A stretch of 64,000 nt of DNA from Lachnospiraceae bacterium (GTDB lineage Bacteria; Bacillota; Clostridia; Lachnospirales; Lachnospiraceae). Below are positions 27,192 to 35,653 of the stretch, one piece after another. Both the position numbers and the translations under genes were made by a program. Every line of letters starts with the position of its first letter. The first letter of the stretch is position 1. The notes below the pieces were generated by a model. That model was not told the origin of the DNA, made no database searches, and saw nothing but the letters and a program-made list of their open reading frames with translations. The stretch is from assembly GCA_014804675.1 (NCBI GenBank), contig JAAUZH010000013.1:61140-125139 (forward strand), given 5' to 3'.

Positions 27192-27551
27192 TTATTTTTT
27201 CCACTGATGCATAAACGCATTTTCATACCAGGTAATTTCTTCTCCGCAGATTGCCACCACGTCATAACGGCAGGACAAATTTCCCGCCTTGGGATGAAGC
27301 ATCAGATAAAATTCCGCCGCTTTGGATATCCGCCTTTGCTTTCCAATCGTTACAGCCTCCTCCGGCAGCCCCTTTCGCTTATCCTTCCGGTATTTTACCT
27401 CCACGAACACTAAGATGCCCTTATGATAGCCAATCAGGTCAATCTCCCCCTGGCGCACCTGAAAATTCCTCTCCAGAATTTCAACCCCCTGTTTTTTCAA
27501 ATACGCTTCTGCTTTCTCTTCATAAGCCTTTCCGACTTTTCTTTTATTCAT
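27192..27551 (-). CDS. yraN: YraN family protein (UPF0102, endonuclease-like)
   Basis: 119 aa if started at ATG 27551 (MNKRKVGKAYEE..., the usual family start); an ATG at 27599 gives 16 more residues but has a poorly placed ribosome site. Seen: the restriction-endonuclease-like core GEIDLIGYHKGILVFVEVKYR is split here as GEIDLI then VFVEVKYR, with Gln/Lys-rich helix after. The function is presumed to be DNA/RNA processing of branched substrates. It sits in the rnhB cluster, as in many bacteria. Confidence 0.88.
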   Translation of the reverse strand: MNKRKVGKAYEEKAEAYLKKQGVEILERNFQVRQGEIDLIGYHKGILVFVEVKYRKDKRKGLPEEAVTIGKQRRISKAAEFYLMLHPKAGNLSCRYDVVAICGEEITWYENAFMHQWKK

Positions 27552-27620
27552 TACAGCATTTCCTGCTCTCCGCACAGCTATGCCGCTTTTATCCTCCATA
27601 TCCTTTTGGTAGAATCCGCC

Positions 27621-27905
27621 CTATTTCTTCATTTTTGCCCGTATCCGGTCCATCTGATCCACGAACACCAGTATTTCCGCCACTACCTCATAAAGCTCCG
27701 AGGGAATCATCTCACCGATTTCCAGTCTTGATAAAGTATCCGCCAGTTTATCATCCTTGTGGATAGGCACCTTTTCTTCTTTGGCTTTTTCCAGAATCCG
27801 CTCTGCCAATACTCCTTTTCCGGAGGCAATCACTCTGGGCGCTTCTTCGGAAGGGTCATATTCCAAAGCAATTGCCTGTTTTATTTTTTTTGGTTTCTCT
27901 TCCAT
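27621..27905 (-). CDS. FlhB C-terminal-domain-like protein (YlqH family)
   Basis: 94 aa from ATG 27905 (AAAGGAAG upstream). Seen: IKQAIALEYDPSEEAPRV, ASGKGVLAERILEKAKEEKVPI and IPSELYEVVAEILVFV, the cytoplasmic export-gate switch domain of FlhB/EscU, but with no membrane part and without the self-cleaving NPTH motif. Bacillus YlqH has the same form and lies in the same place. No flagellar or type III genes are here, so export in the classical sense is unlikely. It follows the FliK-like gene by 16 bases. Confidence 0.85.
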   Translation of the reverse strand: MEEKPKKIKQAIALEYDPSEEAPRVIASGKGVLAERILEKAKEEKVPIHKDDKLADTLSRLEIGEMIPSELYEVVAEILVFVDQMDRIRAKMKK

Positions 27906-27921
27906 ATGCCGCTTCCTTTCC

Positions 27922-29715
27922 CTATGCCCGCACATCAAAAGCCTGTCTGGAAAGAAGCATGCGCTTTTCTTCCTCTTCCCCGCCTGCTAATCGGTCTGCA
28001 AAGCTTTTTTCTTCTTTTTTTACTGTAACCTCTGTTTTTAAAAGATACCCTCTTTTTTCCAGCCTTTCATTTAAAATGTGGATATGACTTTCTATAAAAG
28101 CCAGCATATCCTCGTCCTTTAAATAAAATTTCGTGCTTACCCTCTCGCTGCCTGTCATGGTCACATATACGTCCACTGCGCCTAAATTCTCCATATCCAG
28201 ATGAAGCAGGGCGCTGATGCTGCCATCATTCCTTGCCAGATTCTTTTTATTCGTATACACATACAAATCACCATTTCCGCTTCCCTGGCTGAACTTCAGC
28301 GGCAGCTGCACATAGGTAAATGCCTGATTGACCTGGTTCATAAAATCCATATTCTGCCTAAGGCCGTCCACGCTTTTAAACAGATTGGAATTTTCTTTTC
28401 CCACCATGGACAAGGTATCTGTCAGCCGCTGTGTCTGCTGCTTCAGCTTTTCATAATATTCCGAAACCTTTCCTTCTTCTCCCACGGTTTCCGGTTCCAA
28501 TAACAGCTGCTTCATCATCCGGTCTTTTATCAATGTCCCAAACTCTTTTGAAGCATACAATTTCTGTAAAGGCTCCGCCAGCTGCTTTTCCTCCGATACT
28601 TTACTTAATAGGGAAAAAAGCTGCTTGTAGGAAATATTTCCCTCCTTTACTGCCTGCGTAATTTTTTCCGAAACTCCCAGCTCTGTCAGATGTTGGGAAA
28701 GCACAGTCCTTTCCGGTCTCTTTAACAGCCCTGACAGCTCCCATTCCTGAGCCGGCCTTTCGTTATCAGTGGCTAACTCGTTTTCCCTGGAAGAAAACGG
28801 AATATCCTCTTTTGCTAAAAGTGCAGAGGACTTTGCCACCCTTTCTGCTGTCCCATCATCCGCTGTACCTGCTACAGTCCCTTCTATTCCCAAATCTCCC
28901 AAATCCCTAATGAGAATTTTCTCTGGCTGACTGTCTGTTTCCACAGGGACCATTTCTTCTTCGTTCCCAAAGATTTCAGCCTCCTTTGGAAGCATTTCTC
29001 CCTCTGAAAGCATGGCAGTCACTTCTTTATAGATGGCCGCTGCCTCTTGCATATCACCTGCCCTTATCATATCCAGACAGGTCTGCTCCAGGCTATCGGC
29101 AATTTCCTCAATTCCTGCCAGAATCTGATGCTCATAATTTTTATATGCTTCAAATTGGACAAGGTTTTCTTCTGTAATGGGAATGGACAGCTGCCTCATT
29201 TCCACCAGGTCTGCCGGAGATGCCTGTGGATATGTCATCACCTGCCTGTACATATTCTGCAGAGCGCCTGCATCAATGGACATTCCCTTATCCATCATAG
29301 CCATTATCATGCTGACAGAATCATCATTCACTGGAATATTGGCGGCTTCCAGACCTTTGATCACGTTGGTGCCGGTATTCAGATTGGTAAAAAGGGGAAT
29401 CAAAGAAAGGGTGCTTCCGGAATTGCTTTTGACTTCAAAGGTCAGCCTTTGCCCCACCAGTACCTGCATCTTTTGTTCCAGCCTTGCATTTACATAGGCA
29501 TCATCTGAAAGCTTTATCTTTACAGTATCTCCTTCCATGCTGACCACCTGCCCCGTCACGCTGCTTCCCTTTGCAAAGGCAGAAAGCTCTCTTGCCGACA
29601 GCATATGCTCTGTTTCCCTTCCAGCGCCTGCACTGTCCGTCTCAACTGCGGACGAGGCCCCATATGTTTCTTTATTGGTATGATAGGAAAATAAATTTGA
29701 CAGATTGAATCCCAT
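27922..29715 (-). CDS. FliK-like flagellar hook-length control domain protein (YlqG family)
   Basis: 597 aa. Seen: an N-terminal OB-like segment (GQVVSMEGDTVKIKLSDD), a long low-conservation middle with Glu/Thr-rich spacers, and a C-terminal FliK-type domain with LPLKFSQGSGNGDLYVYTN and LGAVDVYVTMTGSERVSTKFYL. In flagellated species FliK measures hook length and tells FlhB to switch substrates; here the partner is the next gene. No flagellin or basal-body genes are visible, so a non-flagellar role is inferred. It starts 45 bases after rnhB. Confidence 0.82.
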   Translation of the reverse strand: MGFNLSNLFSYHTNKETYGASSAVETDSAGAGRETEHMLSARELSAFAKGSSVTGQVVSMEGDTVKIKLSDDAYVNARLEQKMQVLVGQRLTFEVKSNSGSTLSLIPLFTNLNTGTNVIKGLEAANIPVNDDSVSMIMAMMDKGMSIDAGALQNMYRQVMTYPQASPADLVEMRQLSIPITEENLVQFEAYKNYEHQILAGIEEIADSLEQTCLDMIRAGDMQEAAAIYKEVTAMLSEGEMLPKEAEIFGNEEEMVPVETDSQPEKILIRDLGDLGIEGTVAGTADDGTAERVAKSSALLAKEDIPFSSRENELATDNERPAQEWELSGLLKRPERTVLSQHLTELGVSEKITQAVKEGNISYKQLFSLLSKVSEEKQLAEPLQKLYASKEFGTLIKDRMMKQLLLEPETVGEEGKVSEYYEKLKQQTQRLTDTLSMVGKENSNLFKSVDGLRQNMDFMNQVNQAFTYVQLPLKFSQGSGNGDLYVYTNKKNLARNDGSISALLHLDMENLGAVDVYVTMTGSERVSTKFYLKDEDMLAFIESHIHILNERLEKRGYLLKTEVTVKKEEKSFADRLAGGEEEEKRMLLSRQAFDVRA

Positions 29716-29759
29716 ATAGTTTCCTCACTTTTCCTGAATAGTATCCGGTTCCAATACCG

Positions 29760-30533
29760 TCAGACAAAATGTTTGATAAAGCTCTTTCTATGAATGGGCG
29801 TAGGCCCGTATGCCCGCAATGCCTCAATATGAGCCTTTGCGCCATAGCCCTTATTGGAAGCAAATCCATATTCCGGCATGAGCTTATCATATTCCACCAT
29901 CAGCCGGTCCCTTGTTACCTTGGCAATAATGCTGGCGGCCCCTATGGAAATGCTTTTGGCATCTCCCTTGATAATAGGAATCTGCGGAATGTCTACTTTT
30001 GGAATGGTAACCGCATCATTTAATAATATATCGGGTACAACTGCCAGATTTTGAATAGCTTCCCTCATGGCTTCATAGGTAGCCTGCAGGATATTGATTT
30101 CGTCAATTCTTTCCGGAGAGGCATAGCCGATTCCTGTTGCCACAGCTTTCTCCATTATGACTTCATAAAGCTCCTCCCTTTTTTTCTCAGAAAGCTTTTT
30201 GGAATCATTGATATATAAAATATCCGTATCTTTCGGTAAAATTACCGCCCCAGCCACTACCGGCCCTGCCAGCGGTCCTCTTCCCACTTCATCAATGCCG
30301 CATATATAAGAATATGTCCCATATTTTCTTTCATAAGCCTTCAACGCCTCTGTTCTGGCCAGCTCCTTCTCCATTGCCTCCAGCTTCTTTTCCGCTTTTT
30401 TTACAAGCGCCATCACTCCCGGTCTTGTATCTTCCCTATAGCTGCTTATAAATTCAGGCAGCATGGAAATCTCTGCTGCCTGGTAAACCTCTTTTATCTC
30501 GCTTATTTTCTTTTCCAATTTTATCCACTCCAC
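29760..30533 (-). CDS. rnhB: Ribonuclease HII
   Basis: 257 aa. Seen: an N-terminal extension of about 70 residues common in Firmicutes, then the catalytic ICGIDEVGRGPLAGPVVAGA (Asp, Glu), ILPKDTDILYINDSKKLS and a later Asp in NDAVTI. It cuts RNA at ribonucleotides embedded in DNA. The GTG at 30533 has a distant ribosome site; a TTG five codons inside (30518) has GGAG nine bases upstream and may be the real start. It lies between lepB and the FliK-like gene, the classical order. Confidence 0.94.
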   Translation of the reverse strand: MEWIKLEKKISEIKEVYQAAEISMLPEFISSYREDTRPGVMALVKKAEKKLEAMEKELARTEALKAYERKYGTYSYICGIDEVGRGPLAGPVVAGAVILPKDTDILYINDSKKLSEKKREELYEVIMEKAVATGIGYASPERIDEINILQATYEAMREAIQNLAVVPDILLNDAVTIPKVDIPQIPIIKGDAKSISIGAASIIAKVTRDRLMVEYDKLMPEYGFASNKGYGAKAHIEALRAYGPTPIHRKSFIKHFV

Positions 30534-30565
30534 TTTTCGATAACGGCCTTCTATCCTTTATGGGT

Positions 30566-31105
30566 CTATTGATGCTTTAAGACTCCGAATTTGTCAAAGG
30601 GATAAATCCGAATCCATGCCCTTCCCACAATCTCATCTCTTGCAATATTCCCTACATCCTCTTCCCTGCTGTCTGAGCTTCCGTTCCGGTTATCACCCAT
30701 AACAAAGTATTCATCCTCACCTAACGTAACAGGCTTCGCAGCCCTGCCCTGATAACGGATTACTTCTTTTCCATAGGATTCCTCTAAAATCTCATCATCA
30801 ATGAAAATATTTCCCTGTTCGTCAATGCGGATGGTCTCCCCCGGCATTCCGATGATTCTCTTTATATAAAAGGTCGTCGGGTCATACCGGTAAGGAAATA
30901 CAATGATATCAAAACGTTCCGGGTCCTTGAACCGATAGGTTATTTTATCCACTATCAGATTGTCATTACCTTCCAGGGTAGGAGTCATGGACTCACCGCT
31001 GACTCTTGTTCTCTGTCCTACGAAAGTGATTACTAAATATACTGCAATCAGTACCACAAGTATGTAAAGGCTTGTACTGAAAATTTCTTTTAATACGTTC
31101 TTCAA
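30566..31105 (-). CDS. lepB: Signal peptidase I (first of two)
   Basis: 179 aa. Seen: one N-terminal membrane helix, then catalytic Ser in SGESMTPTLEGND, catalytic Lys in YIKRIIGMPGE, and the GDNRNGSSDSR box near the end. It removes signal peptides from exported proteins at the membrane. The start is TTG with GGAGG six bases upstream. It lies between rbgA and rnhB; the paralogue at 32055-32636 lies on the other side of rbgA. Confidence 0.95.
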   Translation of the reverse strand: MKNVLKEIFSTSLYILVVLIAVYLVITFVGQRTRVSGESMTPTLEGNDNLIVDKITYRFKDPERFDIIVFPYRYDPTTFYIKRIIGMPGETIRIDEQGNIFIDDEILEESYGKEVIRYQGRAAKPVTLGEDEYFVMGDNRNGSSDSREEDVGNIARDEIVGRAWIRIYPFDKFGVLKHQ

Positions 31106-31122
31106 AATGTTCCTCCATTCTG

Positions 31123-31995
31123 CTAATTTCCTGATACTGCTTCATCATAGTATTTTTCTCCCGGAATTTCAAGTGTAATTTTACCTAATCTTCCGCTTCT
31201 GAAGTCATCTATGATCAGATTGCTTGTTTTCCGGTAGTCAAGCTGCTCTCCTTTTAAAAAGCATTTACGCTTTTCTCCGATTTCCTCCAGAATCTTAACC
31301 GGCTCCTCACTGTTGATCTGGTAGCGCTTTTCCAAAAGCCCCTGATAATGCTCCTGAAGGTAGGTAATCAGAGAAATGGCAAGCTCTTCCGTATTCAATA
31401 TCTCATCATTCATGGAACCGATCATGGCAAGCTTCAGGCCCACCTTCTGGTCCTCGAATTTGGGCCAAAGGATTCCCGGCGTATCCAGCAGCTCCAGTCC
31501 CTTATTCAGACGAATCCACTGCTTTCCCTTAGTTACCCCCGGCTTATTTCCCGTTTTGGTACATGCTTTTCCTGCAAAGGAATTGATAAAGGTGGATTTC
31601 CCCACATTCGGGATTCCTACTACCATAGCCCGGACAGGCCGGTTGAGGATTCCCCTTTTTCGATCCCTTTCGATTTTTTCCCTGCAGGCTTCTGTAACGA
31701 TATTTTGAATCGCCTTCATGTTTTCCTTCGTTCTGGCATTGATGGCAAGCACAAAAAAACCCTTCTCCTTAAAGTAGGAAAACCAGGCTTTCGTCTGCTT
31801 TTCATCTGCCAGATCTGCCTTATTCAGCAATATCAGCCTGCTTTTTCCCTTCCCAAGCTCATCAATATCCGGATTTCTGCTGCTTAAGGGCACTCTTGCA
31901 TCTACAAGCTCAATAACAAGATCAATGAGCCGGATGTTTTCCTGCATCATTCTTTTTGCCTTCGTCATATGCCCCGGATACCATTGATAATTCAT
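31123..31995 (-). CDS. rbgA: Ribosome biogenesis GTPase RbgA (YlqF)
   Basis: 290 aa. Seen: the circularly permuted GTPase order, with G4 (LLNKADLAD) before G1 (GIPNVGKSTFINS) and G3 (LDTPGILWP), and the N-terminal WYPGHMTKAKR that identifies the family. It is required for late 50S assembly. It lies between two signal peptidase genes downstream of rplS, matching the conserved rplS-ylqF-rnhB order. Confidence 0.96.
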   Translation of the reverse strand: MNYQWYPGHMTKAKRMMQENIRLIDLVIELVDARVPLSSRNPDIDELGKGKSRLILLNKADLADEKQTKAWFSYFKEKGFFVLAINARTKENMKAIQNIVTEACREKIERDRKRGILNRPVRAMVVGIPNVGKSTFINSFAGKACTKTGNKPGVTKGKQWIRLNKGLELLDTPGILWPKFEDQKVGLKLAMIGSMNDEILNTEELAISLITYLQEHYQGLLEKRYQINSEEPVKILEEIGEKRKCFLKGEQLDYRKTSNLIIDDFRSGRLGKITLEIPGEKYYDEAVSGN

Positions 31996-32054
31996 TTTAT
32001 TTCCTCCCTGCTTTCTTTCCTTATCTTTTCCCTATTGAATCCTTTATCTGAAAT

Positions 32055-32636
32055 CTACTTCATAAATCCCACGCTTGTATCCCCTGCTGCCATGTGGAAC
32101 CATACCTTTCCGATAATATCCTGCCGCTTTACCGCTCCAATATTGCCAGAACGGCTGTCCTCACTGTTATTCACATTATCCCCCAGCACAAAAAATTCAT
32201 CGCTTTCCAAAACAATTTCATTTTCCGCTATTCCGGGATCTGCAATCTTATCATAGTCCACCCCTTCATACAGCGTGCCATTTACATAAAGCTTTCCTTC
32301 TTTGATCTGGACCCGGTTGCCGGGAACTGCTATGACTCTTTTCACATAAAAGTGAGAGTTCTTGTTCCCGTTAGGAAGGAAAACTACCACATCCCCTGCC
32401 TTTGGCGGAAAAATCTTATAGCCCAGCCGGTTCACTAAAATAGCTTGTCCATTATATAGCCGGGGTTCCATGGATACCCCAATCACATTTGTTTTCATTC
32501 CGATGGAATAAACAAGCACAAATGCAATCAACACCGTGGCAAATACCAGAAATACATAGCTCCATATTTCCCGTATCACGCTGGCGCTTAATTTCTTTTT
32601 CTTTTTATAAAAGCTAAGTCCTTTTCTTTTTGACAT
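32055..32636 (-). CDS. lepB: Signal peptidase I (second)
   Basis: 193 aa from ATG 32636 (GGGGAAAG upstream); a longer TTG-started form would begin inside the rplS terminator and is rejected. Seen: a Lys-rich cytoplasmic start, one helix (YVFLVFATVLIAFVLVYSIG), catalytic Ser in GVSMEPRLYNG, Lys in YVKRVIAVPGN, and GDNVNNSEDSR. A second peptidase with a different substrate pocket (EPRLYNG against TPTLEGN) suggests split duties, which is inference. Confidence 0.95.
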   Translation of the reverse strand: MSKRKGLSFYKKKKKLSASVIREIWSYVFLVFATVLIAFVLVYSIGMKTNVIGVSMEPRLYNGQAILVNRLGYKIFPPKAGDVVVFLPNGNKNSHFYVKRVIAVPGNRVQIKEGKLYVNGTLYEGVDYDKIADPGIAENEIVLESDEFFVLGDNVNNSEDSRSGNIGAVKRQDIIGKVWFHMAAGDTSVGFMK

Positions 32637-32654
32637 ATTCTTTCCCCAAGTATG

Positions 32655-32690
32655 AAAAAGGGACAATCTACATACGTAAATGTCCCCGTT
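32655..32690 (-). terminator. rplS terminator
   Basis: GGGACA pairs with TGTCCC around a loop of about 15 bases, followed by TTTTTC, 32 bases after the rplS stop and just upstream of the lepB ribosome site. Confidence 0.7.
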
Positions 32691-32721
32691 TCTTTTCCTG
32701 TTTAGTGCAGTAATACCGCTC

Positions 32722-33069
32722 CTATTTTACTAACTCTTTTACTTTAGCCTTCTTACCTACACGATCTCTTAAATAGTAAAGCTTTGCACGTCTTACTTTA
32801 CCTCTTCTTACAACTTCGATTTTCTCTACGTTTGGAGAATGAAGGGGCCAGGTTTTTTCCACACCTACGCCGTTTGAAGTCTTTCTTACGGTAAAGGTAA
32901 CTCTGTTGCCGCCGCCCTGTTTCTTTAATACTGTTCCTTCAAAAACCTGAATTCTTTCACGGTTTCCTTCCTTGATCTTACCGTAAACCTTTACAGTATC
33001 TCCAATGTTGAACTGCGGTACATTTTCTTTTAACTGTTCTGCTTCGATGTTTTTGATAATATCGTTCAT
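32722..33069 (-). CDS. rplS: 50S ribosomal protein L19
   Basis: 115 aa, the standard length. Seen: the conserved core [28 protein letters not shown] and [20 protein letters not shown], and a basic C-terminus [20 protein letters not shown]19 sits at the 30S-50S interface. It has its own promoter and a structured leader, and leads the conserved lepB-rbgA-lepB-rnhB cluster. Confidence 0.98.
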   Translation of the reverse strand: MNDIIKNIEAEQLKENVPQFNIGDTVKVYGKIKEGNRERIQVFEGTVLKKQGGGNRVTFTVRKTSNGVGVEKTWPLHSPNVEKIEVVRRGKVRRAKLYYLRDRVGKKAKVKELVK

Positions 33070-33074
33070 TGTGC

Positions 33075-33145
33075 TTCTCCTTCCTATTTGGATGTTCTTA
33101 ATACGAACTGTAACAGAGGACCATCTCTTTTCTCACAACTGTTAT
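33075..33145 (-). promoter_or_regulatory. Structured rplS leader (L19-leader-like)
   Basis: Transcript begins near AACAG, which can pair with CTGTT; inside are AGAG/CTCT, and after it GTTC-GTATTAA-GAAC. This compact fold just ahead of rplS resembles the L19 leader autoregulatory motif of Firmicutes; the assignment needs a covariance-model match. Confidence 0.45.
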
Positions 33146-33174
33146 ACTTTAGCATATCTTTTGGAAGAATGCAA
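33146..33174 (-). promoter_or_regulatory. rplS promoter
   Basis: TTGCAT (33169-33174), 17-bp spacer, TAAAGT (33146-33151). Upstream at about 33194-33225 are short near-repeats of TACATATTTGC. Confidence 0.55.
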
Positions 33175-33289
33175 GGGGGATTCGGATTTTTGTTACATAT
33201 TTGCTACATATTTGCTACATGCTTGGGAAAGAAATTACTTCTTAGTTAAATGTTTCTTTCTTATAAGTGTCCGAAAGGGGTCTTGAAGT

Positions 33290-33358
33290 GAGGACGTGGG
33301 AGCTGGCGGGGCATGGAATCCGCTCTCATCCCTCTGCTGCGTCCTCCTGCCAGACTCT
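33290..33358. repeat. Degenerate palindromic element remnant
   Basis: GAGGACG (33290-33296) pairs with CGTCCTC (33340-33346). GGACGTGGGAGCTGGC at 33292 matches the outer flank of the element at 50794-50941, and CTGCTGCGTC...CTGCCAGAC matches the right centre and arm start of the element at 20611-20840 with a gap. It lies 3' of the heptad-repeat gene. Confidence 0.5.
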
Positions 33359-33363
33359 TGTTT

Positions 33364-35646
33364 TTATTTAATCCCTTCTGTCTTAATAACAAATTTCACT
33401 TTTCCGCTGCTGCCCTCCGGCAATGCTGTAAAGGTGTTATAATTTTCTCCGCTTTCCTTTATCTTTTCCAGACGGTCTAACAGGGTTCCTATATCGCCAT
33501 TAAAGGTATCTGTTAATTTCTGAATGCCCTCTTCGTCAAACTGAATCATGCCATTGTTCAATTCTTCAGCGCCGGATTTCAGCTTTTCCACGCCTTCCGC
33601 AAATTGTCCTGCTCCATTTGAAAGCGCATTTGCTCCTTCTGTAAGCTTTGATGAATTTCCGGTAAGCTGTGCAACCCCTTCCGATAATTTTCCTGCGCCG
33701 CTGTCTAACTGTTCTACACCGCTCTTTAACGTTCCGCCTTTTTTATTTAAAGTAGATGTGCCCTTTGCCAGCTGTTCAAGCCCTTTCTGGAGGGAGGCAG
33801 TTCCTTCTGCAAGGCCCATTACCTTTTCTCCTTTTTCATTGGTATATCCATTGATTCCTTTGTCCAGCGCTTCCGCACCGGCAGCAACCTGATTTGCTCC
33901 CTGGCTAAGCTTTTTTACATTTCCTGTAAGTTCGCTTTGTTCAGCCTTCTCCTTGATTGCCTGCAATGCCTGCACTGCGCCCAACGCTCCTCCGGCTTTT
34001 GCGGAATAATCGCTGATACTCTGTACATCTGCTGCTATGATAGTCTGAAGGCTTCCCAGTCCTGCCTGCACCTCTGCTGCCTTTGCCTGATATGCCTGGC
34101 TGTAAGCTGCATATTCTGCACTATTGGCGGAAACACTGTTTAACTGCTGCTGTATTGCCATCAGTTCTCCTACTTTAGTGCCAAACTCCGTTAAATGACC
34201 TTCCAGTGCCCCGGAAGCAGCCTGGGCAGCCTGTGAAGCAGCCTGGGCATTTGCCTGATTTTCCCCAATGCTTTGGTCGATTGTGGCAAACATACCTTCC
34301 ACGCCCTGGCTCAGTGCTGTCATTCCCTGGCTAAGCTGTGCGGCTCCTTGTGCCAAAGATGCAGCTCCAGCAGCAGCTCCAGGGTTCTTTCCTGTTCCGT
34401 CTCCCTGATAGCCCTTTACCAGACTGTCTGCTCCTTTTTTGGCATCCTTTGTTCCTTTATTTAAATCGCTTACCCCCTCTAACAAAGCAGGTACATTTCC
34501 ATTTAACTTGGAAGTTCCTTCTTTCAAAGAACCGATTCCGGAAGACAGTTGTCCTACTCCATCCGTATATTCCCGGACCCCTTTGCTCAGGCTGTCCGCT
34601 CCGTCCTTCAAATCACCGGTTTTTGAATGTAAGGTATCCACTCCATCCTTTAGCTCTCCGCTTCCATCCACCAATTTGCCGGATGCAGCAGAAAGCTCAT
34701 CCATGGAATCATTCAGTTCATCCATTTTTCCGCTTTCCGTTAAATTCACGTCGCTTAACACATCACTTAATACAGCTGACATGGTCATGTCCAGAGAAAA
34801 ATCCGTTACCCTGGCGCTTACCTCCACATAATCCGGAATTTCCATATCCGTTCCCAAATCTCCCGATGAAATTGCAAGGCTGTCCTTTAATCCCGGAAAA
34901 GCAACCCCTACTACTATATCATGATTTCCTTCCGAAAGCACCTTTCCATTTTTCACAGTAACATTTTTGAAGTTTTCTGTAGGAAGCATCATTCCAGTCA
35001 GAACCGTAAAGGGCACATAGATTTCCTCTTCCTTTCCGTTTATGGTAATTGTCTGTTTTTCTTTGTTTACATAATCGAACCGGATTTTTACATTTCCGCT
35101 CTTGCCCGCCAGTTCTTCCGGCGCAATTTCCTTATCCTCCAGATAGTAAGTAATCTTTACCTCCACCGGTACCTTTTTCTCTGTTTTTCCCTGATAATAA
35201 ATATCCGCTCCATCCGCCTGCCATGTAATAGTATGATTATCGCCTTTCGTAAAGGTTTCGTCCCCTTTTACATTTTCAATTTCTTCAAGGTCGGACGCAT
35301 CCGGAAGGCTTGCCTTTTGCTCCGGATTTTTCAGCCAGTCGCTTACAATGACTTCTTTAGCGTTTCCTTTCGCATCGCTGATTACATAAACGGTTTCTTC
35401 CTTGTCAACCTGTTCTTCTCTGGAAGCATCCGAAATCTCGCTGTCCAATACCTGTGAAAGAGCTTCCTCTGTTTCATTTTCACTTTCTTTCTCCTCAAAC
35501 TCTTCTTCCTGCTCTTCTCCATTTCTTTCTGCATTTACATGATATACGGAAACAGATGATACCAAAAGCGCCGCTGCCAGCACTGCTGCCGTTACCTTCA
35601 TGGCATGTTTTCCTTTTAAATATTGTAATAAATCTTTTCTTTTCAT
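33364..35646 (-). CDS. Exported protein with X3-Leu-X2-Gly heptad repeats (YhgE/Pip-like ectodomain)
   Basis: 760 aa. Seen: a single N-terminal membrane helix/signal (about 16-36), a beta-rich part (about 90-290), then many seven-residue units such as LKDGVDT, LSSGIGS, LKEGTSK and LSEGVAQ with conserved Leu and Gly, interrupted by an Ala/Gln-rich coiled region (about 440-570). There is no C-terminal membrane domain, so it equals only the extracellular part of YhgE/Pip proteins. It starts 7 bases after the RND transporter and is probably its surface or periplasmic-like partner. Not a member of the LXG toxins. Confidence 0.82.
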   Translation of the reverse strand: MKRKDLLQYLKGKHAMKVTAAVLAAALLVSSVSVYHVNAERNGEEQEEEFEEKESENETEEALSQVLDSEISDASREEQVDKEETVYVISDAKGNAKEVIVSDWLKNPEQKASLPDASDLEEIENVKGDETFTKGDNHTITWQADGADIYYQGKTEKKVPVEVKITYYLEDKEIAPEELAGKSGNVKIRFDYVNKEKQTITINGKEEEIYVPFTVLTGMMLPTENFKNVTVKNGKVLSEGNHDIVVGVAFPGLKDSLAISSGDLGTDMEIPDYVEVSARVTDFSLDMTMSAVLSDVLSDVNLTESGKMDELNDSMDELSAASGKLVDGSGELKDGVDTLHSKTGDLKDGADSLSKGVREYTDGVGQLSSGIGSLKEGTSKLNGNVPALLEGVSDLNKGTKDAKKGADSLVKGYQGDGTGKNPGAAAGAASLAQGAAQLSQGMTALSQGVEGMFATIDQSIGENQANAQAASQAAQAASGALEGHLTEFGTKVGELMAIQQQLNSVSANSAEYAAYSQAYQAKAAEVQAGLGSLQTIIAADVQSISDYSAKAGGALGAVQALQAIKEKAEQSELTGNVKKLSQGANQVAAGAEALDKGINGYTNEKGEKVMGLAEGTASLQKGLEQLAKGTSTLNKKGGTLKSGVEQLDSGAGKLSEGVAQLTGNSSKLTEGANALSNGAGQFAEGVEKLKSGAEELNNGMIQFDEEGIQKLTDTFNGDIGTLLDRLEKIKESGENYNTFTALPEGSSGKVKFVIKTEGIK

Positions 35647-35653
35647 AATTCCT

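Noticed and set aside
27621..29715. Evidence for a flagellum or type III secretion system
   Set aside because: Only the FliK-like and FlhB-switch-like pair is present, in the conserved non-flagellar location.
33194..33225. Short TACATATTTGC repeats as an iteron or operator array
   Set aside because: Only two full and one partial unit, AT-rich, with no replication gene nearby.
33364..35646. LXG-type polymorphic toxin
   Set aside because: The Leu/Gly heptads match YhgE/Pip-type proteins, no toxin domain follows and no immunity gene is present.
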